From Phellopilus nigrolimitatus (Eukaryota > Basidiomycota > Agaricomycetes > Hymenochaetales > Hymenochaetaceae): a DNA stretch of 52,690 nt. The stretch lies in the NCBI GenBank assembly GCA_021029095.1, contig JAJOHG010000172.1, positions 1 through 52,690 of the forward strand. Direction: 5' to 3'. The translations under genes and the position numbers were made by a program. Positions 10,125-20,492 of this stretch are shown here, in pieces. The number at the start of each line of letters is the position of its first letter. Position 1 is the first letter of the stretch. The notes beneath the pieces were generated by a model. That model worked only from the letters and a program-made list of their open reading frames with translations. It did not search any database and was not told the DNA's origin.

Positions 10125-12458
10125 TCAGCCTCTTTCCAGTTCCTTTACGCCTGTCAATACCTCGTCTACCTTCTCCGAAGCCTCGATTGATTCAGATTCA
10201 AAGTTCTGCGCCTTCTCTGCGAATCCTTCTTGGCGGAGCACGCCTACTGGGCCTTTAAACCAGTGGATGCCGCCATAAACGGGGAAGAAATAGTATGTGA
10301 GAGAAAAAAATAAGACGCCCATGAACACGACGACGGTGTAGTTCATTTCGTTGGCCGTTGCATTAGGCTCCAGGGGAAACAAAAACACAACGGACATGAA
10401 GATCATCCAGGAGACAGCAATTGCCGCGATAGGTAGGCTCTGTAGATGAAATGGACGACACAATCATGAGTTTATTTACTTATTTTTTACAAGTGGCGGT
10501 GGCGGTGGCGGCGGATGACTGAGCCACTCACGTATCTTCCGAGGTGGAAGGGACCGGGTTCGAAGTTGTTCTTGAACACGAAGCGCGCGACGATCGGGAT
10601 GGTGTACGAGACATACAGCGCAACGACGCCGACGGCGAAGATCGCCGAGATCGCGGATTCCCCCGCAAATGCGAGCAGGCCGAGCAGCAGCGCGACTAGC
10701 GCCGCAATCCAGACGCCGTTGACGGGCGTCTGCGTGTATGGGTTCATCCGGTAGATAAACCCTGAAAGCGGGAGACCGCCGTCGCGCGCAAAAGCGAATG
10801 TCTGGCGTGAAGATGCGAGCAACTAGTGACTCATAACAGTATTAACAAGATGAATCAGATATAATCAATGTACTGGCTGACTGTACTCGAGCCCATCATA
10901 AACTGGACGATCACGAGGAATGACCAAAGGACCAGAGTTCCCGTCTTTCCGAAGCTGTTGAAGAAAATCTGCGCATCGTTAGGGCCAGAAATATTTTTGG
11001 CAAGGGAATACGAATAGATCTACCGTTGCTAGTGGCTGACCAATCTCGCTCGACAATATCCCCTCTAGATCGGTACCCATGTTGAAAGCAAGCGCCATGT
11101 TCACACCTGACATGGATCAACGTGTAGGTTAGGAAAGCAAAACACTAGAGCGATAGACTTACCCCAGCCGAGGACACCGGCCAACACGGCTGACCAGACC
11201 ATGGCGAAAGGAACAGCAGTTCGGCTGTTCGTCGCCTCTTCACTGATATGCAAACTGGAGTCGTACGCACCTACAAATCAAGGAAATGAAGTATTAGGAA
11301 ACATGTAAAGTGGAAGAGCGCTTGCAGGTACTGACTAATGGTCCAGAGAGGCGACAAGAAGCTCAGAATAAAGGCGAAGCCATCTGTCCAGCCGCTTGCT
11401 GAAGAAAGTTCATGAGAATATCAGTCTTACAACATAAAGAAGCAGGCTTGCAATTGGTAAAGTTGCCGAGTGCGTAGCTGGCAGTATTCCTGAACTCTTT
11501 GGGAGTGGCAGCAGGAAGGGCGACAATGACTGCCAAAACGAGCCTGCGAACACTATGAGGAAGGAAGTTTGAAACAGAGTGAATGGGACGAATTGTACAG
11601 GATATTGAGCAGGATGTAGACATTCTGCATCCGTGCAAGGATTCGCGTCCCAATGCTGCAGATTATGGAATGGATGACGAGGAGCGCAGCGTAAACGCCG
11701 CTAGAAGTGATCAGCGAGGACGAACGGGTGTACAATGTACAATATCAGATTTGGTTGCAGAGAATAATTTGGAGCGAGCACTTACAATATCTGAGCCGTC
11801 GTGGGCGCAAAAGCCATATCGGTCCCTATGCTTGCCGCAGCCAGGATCTGGATTGCCAAGCCGTAGTCCACTGAAGCGACACCAGCGATGAGTCCAATGG
11901 TGTTCGCATCTATTGTTAAGTTCGCATGATGGACCGATAAGAAGTATATGAGAATGTGAGGGCTTACATCCGACTATCCAGGAAAGCAGACACCGCCAAC
12001 GTGGGGATGAGAAGGTGAAAGTCCAGTAATAAAGTCCACCAGAGGTCGGCATCGCGGAACCCAGCTCTCCCATCGCAAGTCCGATGCAAGCCAAGAACGG
12101 CACGCAGGTTGCCCACTGTCATAGTTAATACCGTGTTTCGTGCCAGTGTGAATAGACGAACTCACACCCCAAACCATTGCTGAAGGCCCGCCATTCGGAA
12201 TCGCGTACACACATACCGAACTAAGGCCAATTCAACCCTCAGTTCAAAACACCGCAGGACATGCAATTACGCGTGGAGTACGCACGCAATGGACGGAACC
12301 AGGCCAATGATACTGAAAGAAACGCCGAACAACTCTACCTTGCTAAAGCAGCGTTTGAACTCTTGCTTGTACCCGAGGCTGGCGAGGAACGCCTCGTCGG
12401 TAGAAATGCTAACAGTACCATCTTCGACCTGAGCGGCATCGGGTTTTGCAGTAGCCAT
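10125..12458 (-). CDS. APC-family amino-acid/choline permease, left copy
   Basis: Multi-exon gene (12 exons by comparison with the right copy) starting at the ATG at 12458. The N-terminus includes FLASLGYKQEFKR, then transmembrane stretches with FSIIGLVPSIA, PTSGGLYYWT, SSPRWRCLLSWIVGY, ARDGGLPLSGF and the C-terminal YYFFPVYGGIHWFKGP. This is the fungal ACT branch of the APC superfamily (relatives of GABA permease Uga4 and choline permease Hnm1), a plasma-membrane proton/solute symporter. About twelve hydrophobic segments are spread over the exons. One donor site, after the exon ending in LGNFTN (near 11450), is GC rather than GT; the right copy has GT. It is divergently oriented from F-box B, and its 3' end faces the lactamase gene. 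Confidence 0.88.
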
Positions 12459-13127
12459 GAGAGGCGATTAAGCGACGATTTGGGAGAAACGCCCAATTAC
12501 ACCAGCTGTTAGATGTTCGAACGCGCTTTCGCTGAGCAGGCAGTCGCGAAAGTCGAATAGTTACCCGAAAGCACCGTACTTCTTGGAGGCGCGACAGAAC
12601 AAAGTGACGGCAATCCAAAAAGATAAGAGGCGTAGTCAAGTTTCTATACATATGATTTTTATCCAGGAAGCAACGATAAGCCCCGCTGATATAAGAGAGC
12701 GCTGGAAGCGAGGTTATTATAGGCAGCCAGATAGCTTATCGCATGCTGCAGGCCGAAAGAGCTTCGAAGGCACTTCGTAGGTTAGTGTATAAGAAGCACG
12801 AGGTGTCCGAATAACATTACCAGCGATAAAGAGCGTTATGCTTTCAATGGTCCTAAACGAGGTTAGATAAGCTTGAATACTGCTTGGATAAGCGAGTGCT
12901 GACCTTTGAGGTTGGGTGGTAATGATTGTTCTTCAGGTAACAATCGCTCACCGACACCCCTTCGTTTCCCATAGACAAGGGCCATGTCATCGCACAGCTA
13001 GTCTGTCGAGGATCAACGGTTCCGCGTACGGTGGAAAAAAGGTCCTGACGTAAGCAGTCCCGAATGGGTCTTGTAACACGATGAGTCAGACGAACTTGTT
13101 TCGAAGGAGCACACCTTTCAATGTTTC
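12459..13127. promoter_or_regulatory. Shared upstream region of permease and F-box B (left)
   Basis: About 670 bp between two divergently transcribed genes. No reading frame here is conserved in the other arm. The right-arm counterpart (34803-35730) is about 250 bp longer. Confidence 0.45.
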
Positions 13128-14702
13128 ATGGCTTCAACTACAACACAACCCTCAGGCAAGAAGTCGCTGCTCACATTTCCTGACGAGATCTTGCTCAAGA
13201 TATTTTCTGAGTTCTCTTCATCAAATTGGGCTACCGTCAGCAACGGACGCACACGGGGCCCATGGAATCCATTTCTCGCTAAACGCCATCGTCGCGGAAA
13301 AGCTAACTGCGACGACATACTTACCAGATTCTCACTCACGTTAGTCTCGAAGCTATTTCATGCTTTGACGAAGGAACTCCTTTACGAGTTCGTATACATC
13401 CGCGACGTTCGTGGTCTATGCGCACTCAGTAATGCGCTCGAGAATTCATCTGATTTGGCTGGAAACTTGGCCCGATATACGCGAAGGATGGATATAATAC
13501 TTTCAGACGAGCCTGAATCGTCTTCGGGCTGGGATACATGGAACCCTGACGAGCGGCCCAAAACAAAACTTTCTTCCCGTGCGAATGTGACATCCGTCTA
13601 CACCCTGGCAGAAGCCATCCTTCGTCACTGCACCAGCCTGACTCACCTCAGCGTCTGCATGCTTTTCGAGCCGACGGATGGTGAACACCCTTTTGGGGAC
13701 GTGGTAATGGCACTGTGTCCCTCCCTTCAAGTTCTGGACTGGCGATTCGCATCGAAAATCAGGCTCGCGCCGTTGCTGCGTAACCTCGCAACAGAGCTTC
13801 GAGTCTTGGAAGTTTCAAACGTTGCGATTTTCTGCGACGCGACAGAATCTGGCGTCGCAGAGATGCCCCACCTTCACACAATCAAAGGCGCGATCGACAT
13901 CCTCATTCCCGCACTGCACGGCGTGCACCTGCCTTCTTTGACCACATTTATCGCAAAGCTGCACAAGGAAAAGAATTATGTAGACGACGCCCTCAACGAA
14001 TTGGTCGACGAGTTTCTCACAAAATACGGGAATCAGATAAGCACGTTCGTGAGTTTCTCGGATGCGATTTTAGTGGATTTGACCACGATGCCGAATCTTC
14101 GTGAACTCGGGTTCCACACGTCTGACGTGCGGCTATTATCTACGCGGGGACCCGCTATGCTAAACCTGGCACGGATTGACATTGTAGGCGAGGAAGACGT
14201 ATCGATAAAAAACTGGGACGCCCGTAATAATTGCTATTCGGATGACTTACCCGTCGCTGTCATCCAAAATTTAAAAAAGATTCTCAACGATCATGATATA
14301 GCCTTCCCCGCTTTGAAGACGGTGCAGCTCCTGGACGTGGACGTTTCGCTGACTATGTGGCAGAGTAGATACAACCCCGCGCTGCTGGAAGAGTTCGAGG
14401 CAGCAGGAACAGAAGTACTCGATCACAACGGAAACCCGGTCAAGCCTTTGCACAGGGACACCTTGCTGGATAACATTAGAAAAAAGACTTCGGGGCCTTC
14501 GGGATTCGCGAGTGCTCGCCTCAGTCATCGCTCTCCTGGCAGTTCTTCTAGAGCATTTCCTCGTAAATCCGTCGGTGGCCGGACAACCAGGACAACACGA
14601 AACGTGTCTAGAGCCGAAGATGGAGGAGGAAGCGTGTCTACTGCGCCAGATGTTAGCAGATTCGCGCAGACATTCGACTTCACAATGAAGCTTGTAGAAT
14701 GA
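13128..14702 (+). CDS. F-box/LRR-like protein B, left copy
   Basis: Single exon, 524 codons. F-box helix FPDEILLKIFSEFSSSNW near residues 17-34, then GPWNPFLAKRHRRG, TRFSLTLVSKLF, ELLYEFVYIRD and YTRRMDI, the same order of blocks as in F-box A and C of this window. Leucine-rich strands follow (LTHLSVCML, LQVLDWRF, LRVLEVSNV, MPNLRELGF). The last about 80 residues are basic, Ser/Arg/Gly-rich and probably disordered. Likely an SCF substrate receptor. The start ATG at 13128 differs from the right copy, where MSLLSLPDEI begins closer to the F-box. A second ATG-less upstream extension is not needed. Paralogy with A and C is seen directly; function is inferred. Confidence 0.8.
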   Translation: MASTTTQPSGKKSLLTFPDEILLKIFSEFSSSNWATVSNGRTRGPWNPFLAKRHRRGKANCDDILTRFSLTLVSKLFHALTKELLYEFVYIRDVRGLCALSNALENSSDLAGNLARYTRRMDIILSDEPESSSGWDTWNPDERPKTKLSSRANVTSVYTLAEAILRHCTSLTHLSVCMLFEPTDGEHPFGDVVMALCPSLQVLDWRFASKIRLAPLLRNLATELRVLEVSNVAIFCDATESGVAEMPHLHTIKGAIDILIPALHGVHLPSLTTFIAKLHKEKNYVDDALNELVDEFLTKYGNQISTFVSFSDAILVDLTTMPNLRELGFHTSDVRLLSTRGPAMLNLARIDIVGEEDVSIKNWDARNNCYSDDLPVAVIQNLKKILNDHDIAFPALKTVQLLDVDVSLTMWQSRYNPALLEEFEAAGTEVLDHNGNPVKPLHRDTLLDNIRKKTSGPSGFASARLSHRSPGSSSRAFPRKSVGGRTTRTTRNVSRAEDGGGSVSTAPDVSRFAQTFDFTMKLVE

Positions 14703-14982
14703 AACCAGTATTGCAACACACACTTATGGTGCGTTATCATACTTACACTTTATAAGTGCATATGATTCTGTTGCCTATTGACGGTAATCTTTTATCCAGT
14801 AGCTTATAAAAAATTGGTGCAATGGTAACGAGATTACTGGGTTTGACTAAATACATGTTAGAAGCGCATCCAAGCAGGGAATCATCTTTCTTCATGTATG
14901 TGTTTAATATTCTAAATAAAAGTGCGGGAAAGCAAAGACTCGTTTTAAGCATTGTTTACTACCGATTTCCCCAGCGAAAACG

Positions 14983-16138
14983 TCAGTTCAGTGCTAATAA
15001 AAGCACTCTTCCATATGGAGTTTTTTCTTCCCCTTCATGGCCTCTCTCGACCCAGAAAGCAATCTCGTGCACTCCAGGACCTTGTTCTGTGACGGCTACT
15101 TCCTCAACATGCTTTTGTGCTGCAGTAAGGAGGATCTTGGGCGAAGGAATACCCCGTTTCGTTCCATTCTCGCTTTCCGTTGCGCCTTCAGTGCTGGGTG
15201 TCTTCAGTTCCCATGAGACCTCTGTCGAAGAGGAAGTGGATGGCTGAGCACCAATGACGGATGTCAATTGTTTCGAGACGGCAAGGAATGTTGATGACTG
15301 GACGAGAAGGCGAATGTGGGCAACACTTTTGGAAGTGTTGGGATGGGAAGCAGCTACGTCGTCGAACGGAACCTGTTAAAGCAAATTTCTTTTATCAGGC
15401 AAATTAAATGATATGAAGGGAAATGAATACGTACTCTGAGTCTTCTTTCAGTGACGTCCCCGCAGAAGAACGGAAGGAGACCGCGGCCGTGATGAACAGT
15501 GTTAGGAGCAGTGATCCTCCAGCGCAGCTCTTGTCCGTCGGGGCGTGTCCGCCCACCAGGTACAGTCTGCTCGTACACAGCGCCAGAACCTTCACGGGCC
15601 GCGCGTTCGTTTATGACATCCGCTAAATCAGCATCCGGCTCAAACGACTGCGCAGGATTAGACGTCCCGATCCCGAGGAATGCAAAGTCGATCCACCCAG
15701 GAGCCTTGCTCGCCCAAGAGTGGGCGTCGCGGGCGGTACGTTCAGGAGAACCAGGCGGATAATATTCAGGCGGATGGGTGAATGAGATCAGCTCTAGATA
15801 AGTTGTGTCTGCAAGGATCTTTAACCGGAAATAAATTAAAAGAGGATTCTCGAGTAGATAGGCCCAGACGTACAACGAGTGCATTTTCCGTCAGTCCATC
15901 CGCATGTTTTCCGCCCGGGATAACCCTTAAAGCCCAGTCGGAGTGACACAAACCGTCCCAGGGAGATTGAATAGTCAATGTGAAAGTTGAGTTTGTAGTA
16001 TGCGTTTCGTCAGGACAACCTTCAAAGCTAACGCAAGCATACTTACTTGAATCCGAGCTTCTGCCACCCCTCGATGGTCTCCCCGATCGAGCCAGGTGGC
16101 GTAAGGTGGACGATGTGGTCCAGGATCTTCGTCGACAT
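14983..16138 (-). CDS. Glyoxalase-like (VOC-fold) domain protein, left copy, intact
   Basis: Model complement(join(14983..15372, 15435..15818, 15874..15925, 16047..16138)), 305 codons, all GT-AG and phases close. The N-terminus LDHIVHLTPPGS begins the first VOC strand, followed by VIPGGKHADGLTENALV, YLELISFTHPPEYYPPGS, KAPGWIDFAFLG, PGGRTRPDGQELRW and LPFFCGDVTERRLRV. These are the landmarks of the fungal/bacterial glyoxalase-like domain family (PF13468-type), thought to bind a metal or small ligand; its reaction is not established. It lies 198 bp downstream of the PARP-like gene on the same strand. The right-arm copy is a pseudogene, so this is the only working copy in the window. Confidence 0.88.
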
Positions 16139-16336
16139 TGTACTGGATTTTCGACGATGACTGCGTCAGGGAGAACGCTTAAACTCCCATTTCGGAAGGA
16201 GTTTCCAGATGTTGATGTCGCAATCTCACGAGCAGATCATCTATTTATTTACAAGAGCACACCATATGGAATTCTGAGAAATTATGCCGATACACACGTG
16301 CCATGGATAGCTATATCCACAGAATCAAGCGCAAGT

Positions 16337-18009
16337 TTACGGTTCATACATCAAAAGGTAGGACGGACGGGCGGCGTCTTCCGAGTAGACGACGAGCTCG
16401 TCGTCGGTTCGACCTCCACCCACCTCCGCAAGCACCTACAAACAAGATGTGGTTACTTGTTTGAAGCAAGAAAAACGTCAGTGAAAAGTAATGCATGAGT
16501 GCACTCACGGAGTCGTATCCGGCCGGCGGGGCGGTGAGCGCCGTGCTGTCCTGCGTCATCTTGCAGCCCTTACCTACGACGACCTTGCTGAGAAGCATGG
16601 CCTTCAGCGGCGACGCGTTCGTGTTTCGAGAGAACGCGTCGGATCTGGCGAAGAAACTGATTAAGAAAGCAGCAAAGTCGGAGGGCCGCCACTTACTTGA
16701 ATGACGTCGACGATGTGTAGATTCCGGCACCGAACCTATGGCCAGTCAGTCTGCAAGTAAAGGACGCGTTGATAATTGAACAAAACTAACTGTCCGCCTA
16801 AGCTCTTCTTGAACGTTGTCTTGATGATGCAGCACAGAAAGCACGTCGCCGAGACACAGGGCTGCGTGTGTCCTGGGGCGCCGAGGTTGCAATCTCGTCG
16901 AGTCCCATGCCAGCGCCGATTCTCATTCCCTGCAGACTTCCCGGACGCTTTGAAATGCCCGCGAGCCTCTACGGCGTCCCTGCAGTGGTAATGTCAGCCT
17001 GGAAGCCACGTAGTATAAGCAATCGGCTTGATAGCTTACCGATACGCCTCGTACTTGTCCAAAGACGCCTTTGTAGCCATAATCTTGTACACGCGGCGAA
17101 CGGGAGGACACTGCCTGGTAGTGTACCTCCATGAAACCTTGAACTGCTCCGCAACTAGCCGCATGAGACAACTTCAATAAGTATTATAAGACATAAGTGA
17201 TTCTAGCACTCACTGATCTTGAACGTGGCGTGCCCTTCTGGAACCTCCAGCAACCCGGGACTAGTCTGTTGTGCGCCCTGAGCACAAGACCGACTACAGA
17301 AGTGACTGACCCTCTTTGGCACTTTCTTGCACCACAAGCAAGCTTCTTCTGCGAGCCTGGCTAACATTTCACTGCCGATCGGAATACTCTTTTCTCTCAC
17401 ACTTACTTTTTGTGATTTAAAGAACAGTAAGTCGACGGACCTCCGGAAGGATCTACATAAACCGCCCTTTGACAGCCAGGTATAGCGCAAACCGGGCCTG
17501 TGACTCGCTATCGGCACGCCGTCCACTCTGCAACCGCAGGACTCACCGACGACTTTTGGTGCTACCGGCTTGTTCGGTTTGGATATACCCAGAAATTGGC
17601 CTTTCGCAGCACAGGTTTTTCCGCAGTACTGATAAGTCTTATTTCCATCGTTGTATTGCGGTTTAGTTGAGCAAATCTGAAAAAATTCGAATCGTTTCCG
17701 CCAGGAAGAGAATGTGTGCAACCACTCACGACACAAAGCGGCTGTGTCTGAGAAGCTTAAGTATTATCAGAGCTCGTAGAGTCGAGGGAAATGAATGTTT
17801 TCGCACTTAGGGCGCAGGTCTTGCCGCAATACGGATGGAGTTTACTTCCGTCGAAATACTTTGGCCGGGCTTTGCAATGCTGAAATTACGGTATTACTAC
17901 TATACGCCGGGTTCTGAAAACAAAAACAATTATTGTTTACCTCACATACATTCGCTGGCTGTCTACCAGTCGGATTGGGGAAAAGTACAAGTGCTGCTGC
18001 TCGGTTCAT
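16337..18009 (-). CDS. Zinc-binding PARP-like ADP-ribosyltransferase, left copy, intact
   Basis: Nine-exon model: complement(join(16337..16435, 16509..16644, 16697..16735, 16791..16979, 17040..17154, 17214..17676, 17730..17755, 17807..17879, 17941..18009)), 402 codons, all phases close. The N-terminal half has repeated cysteine clusters: CEHCKARPKYFDGSKLHPYC, CVICSTKPQYNDG with YQYCGKTC, and CLWCKKVPKR with FCSRSC. The C-terminal part is a PARP fold with the catalytic His in RRWHGTRR (about residue 273), Tyr in FGAGIYTSS (about 318) and Glu in DDELVVYS (about 383), matching the H-Y-E triad. KAMLLSKVVVGKG and PSYLLMYEP complete the fold. It probably transfers ADP-ribose to protein or nucleic acid; target and trigger are unknown. 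The right-arm copy is dead. An undetected in-frame intron inside the fourth exon cannot be excluded. Confidence 0.85.
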
Positions 18010-18894
18010 GCGGCTAGCGAGTACTAGGGAGTGAAGCTATTGCTGGGGAAGCAGTCGGCCCCTCGAGTGCGAGAGTAGCGTTGTATTAATAGTAGGATGT
18101 AGTTAGGGGTGCTTTTCACCGCAGATCAGAGAAGCCATTGGGTGAAGTGGGAATGCAGCGATGTTCCATACTCAAGATGGCAGAGGGAGGGCGGAAGACG
18201 CGTGTACGAGCGCCTCAGTGCGGTCTGGAGATTGAGAGGCCTTCATTTCGAAATACACGCTTGGGTCGTGCATCCTCCATCCAACCATCTTGAGGCCGAG
18301 AGTGCTCACGAGTCGAGTGAACATTGGTCGCGGTAAGCGGTAAAGAACAGCAGAATTTGTGAAGCGAAGCACAGCCGATACTACAGAAGGCCGGCCCTAA
18401 AGTACCCAGAAATTGAGAATTGAGTCCGTAGCGCCGTCGGGCTTTTACTTTTACTCTCTGTTCATCGTTTGCTTCAACTTTGCTCCGTCCAGATAGTATG
18501 TGTGGTTCCATCAGCTAAAGAGACTCTGCAATCTGAGTTAGGAACAACTGCGGTCTTTCGAGAACCATCGAATTTGCATCGCCGACGCGTCGACTTCGAC
18601 TCTCATACGCATGCTCACGACGCATTGTGGCCGTCCAGCGAAAACACAATCGTAATCTAATTGTTCAAGGAACACAGGCATATAAATCCATAGGAACGGT
18701 GCGATTGACTCAGAGGCATGTAATAAATGTGTGCTCTAACTCATCACTAATAGTAAGATCTCCAACGTCCCTACGATAACATTTTACATCGCAGTGAGTG
18801 GATATAACAGACTGAAGGAGCATCTATACTTACGAACACCTGGGACGCGTATAAAGAGGAAGAATCATAAATCTAAATCCCGGTGGAGAATCGG
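18010..18894. other. Divergent intergenic region with a highly conserved island (left)
   Basis: About 880 bp between the PARP-like gene and F-box C. A block at about 18185-18335 is nearly identical to 30370-30520 of the right arm, although the genes beside it have decayed there. It stays open in overlapping frames on both strands (YERLSAVWR...HFEIHAWVVHPP on plus, LGLKMVGWRMHDP on minus). No protein family is recognised. It may be a conserved regulatory or non-coding RNA segment, a small gene, or simply a slowly diverging part. Confidence 0.45.
18850..18856 (+). promoter_or_regulatory. TATA box of F-box C (left)
   Basis: TATAAAG, 45 bp before the ATG at 18895. The context CGTATAAAGAG is retained at the same distance upstream of the right copy (29839-29845, minus strand), although the sequence between box and ATG has diverged. 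Confidence 0.6.
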
Positions 18895-20004
18895 ATGACC
18901 ACACTGCCGCCTGAAATCCTACTCGAGATCTTCTCATACCTCTCTCCTACCTCTTCCGAGTCCAAAACTATCTCAGCGACTCCTCCGCTATCCGCGTCCC
19001 TCTCCCTGTCCCCCCGTGCAGAGGAAGACGATGCCATTGTCACGAAGCATGCCCTTTGCCTCGTCTCGCGGCAATTCTATGCGCTCGCGCTCACGTTCCT
19101 CTACTCGCACATCCGCATCTCAGACCCGCAGCACCTGCTCGCGCTCGCGGAACCCATCCTCTTCAACCATGCCTCCACTTCGTTCATCAACGCTATCCGG
19201 CAGCACACGACGCGGCTCGACATCGCCATCGCGCCGACGGTCGCAAACGGGCTGACCGCCGGATCTGGCATCTACATCGCCGCGTCGGTGCTCCTGCATA
19301 CGTGCACCCCGGGCACTCTCTCCCACCTTTCCCTCTCTCTCCCCCTCAGCGAGGCCGTGTCGCTTGCGCATGATGTTCCCCCAGGACTTACGGTGCTCGC
19401 GTGGCGCGCCGCGCCGCTACATCTCTTCGCGCCTTTGCTCGACGTCAGCGCCGCCACGCTACGCATGCTGGACCTTGCCGGCTCGTCCTCCGACACGCCG
19501 GAGGCGGGCGCCGTGGGTATGCGCGCACTGGACATGCCGCACCTCCATACACTGCGTGTGCCCATCAGCTGGCCGCTCGCTCCCCTCGCAGGTATGCAGC
19601 TCGCGTCGCTGCGCTCGTTCGCGGTGTGGATCAAGCCGTGCTCCTCGAGTCTGACCGCCGCCGAGCGGGTCGCGTTCACACAGTTTCTCGCGGCGCACGG
19701 CCCGAAGCTCGCTGCGTTCGCGTGCCTGAGCGCGGACATCCGCGTCAACCTCGCACACGTCCCGAACCTCCGTACCCTGTCCTTCTGCGCGGACGACGAG
19801 TCGCTTATTCTAGATAGCGAGGCATTATTACTACGCCTTACTGATATTGAGATACTCGGCGTCAAGAGCGGCTCGGTGCCGTACGTGCTGATGGAAACAC
19901 TTGTCGCTGTGATGAACCCGCGCTTCCCTGAGCTGAGACGTGTTCACGTGCAGGATATCGATGGCGGCCCGCCGCGCTGCACTTCCTTCATCCTTCCTGA
20001 CTAG
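18895..20004 (+). CDS. F-box/LRR-like protein C, left copy
   Basis: Single exon. The ATG at 18895 (MTTLPPEILLEIFS) is chosen because the right copy starts at the same methionine and the sequence before it is not conserved. F-box helix at residues about 4-14, followed by TKHALCLVSRQF, FLYSHIRISD and HTTRLDI, the same block order as in proteins A and B. The body is leucine- and alanine-rich (LSHLSLSLPLSEAV, LRMLDLAG, MPHLHTLRV, VPNLRTLSF) and very GC-rich compared with A and B. Likely an SCF adaptor with a degenerate LRR body. The left copy ends soon after RRVHVQDIDGG, whereas the right one runs about 25 residues further, so one of the two stops is new. Confidence 0.8.
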   Translation: MTTLPPEILLEIFSYLSPTSSESKTISATPPLSASLSLSPRAEEDDAIVTKHALCLVSRQFYALALTFLYSHIRISDPQHLLALAEPILFNHASTSFINAIRQHTTRLDIAIAPTVANGLTAGSGIYIAASVLLHTCTPGTLSHLSLSLPLSEAVSLAHDVPPGLTVLAWRAAPLHLFAPLLDVSAATLRMLDLAGSSSDTPEAGAVGMRALDMPHLHTLRVPISWPLAPLAGMQLASLRSFAVWIKPCSSSLTAAERVAFTQFLAAHGPKLAAFACLSADIRVNLAHVPNLRTLSFCADDESLILDSEALLLRLTDIEILGVKSGSVPYVLMETLVAVMNPRFPELRRVHVQDIDGGPPRCTSFILPD

Positions 20005-20492
20005 AGCACCAGGATTCCGAAACGTTTCTCTTTCATTGCGTCAGAGCGCCTGGTTCTACATGCATCTGATACAGTAGTTTCATTCTCTATACCTGCTACC
20101 GTATATGCAGCGTCTGTTGGCTCGTGGGTTCTGTACCTTGCGAAATTGCCATCTTTCTCGCACTCATAGATTCTTGATCTACGCGCTGACCATGCTGACC
20201 CGTATCGTTTCTCTGCGCGGGAGCTCCATTCTGTAGGTCGTGCATGGGCTACCATCAGAGCTTTCTCAGCTTATAAAAATGCGTCTCTGCTTTCTCTGCG
20301 TAGTAATATCAGAAAAAAATCCTCCTGTATCTTCCGATGTTCAGCCAGTCCATGGACGAGATATTCGAATCATTATTGTATATTTCAGACCATATTATTG
20401 CTCTTACGTATTACATAAACGTTTTTTCAATCATTCACGTGCGTCCGCCAATGCGTTTCGTCTCTTCGACCTCGACGACGAACTGCAAAACC
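20005..20492. other. Intergenic, upstream of the disordered-protein gene (left)
   Basis: Contains the F-box C 3' flank and the upstream region of the gene starting at 20493. An open frame from 20337 leads into that gene, but its first part is not conserved with the right arm, so it is treated as untranslated. Confidence 0.45.

Noticed and set aside
14815..14880. tRNA-like stretch (CAATGGTAACGAGATTACTGGGTTTGACT), also in the right arm near 33110-33150
   Set aside because: It resembles a D-arm and T-loop by eye but has no proper acceptor stem or GGTTCRA T-loop, and the spacing does not fold into a cloverleaf. It is conserved only because it lies in the duplicated arm.
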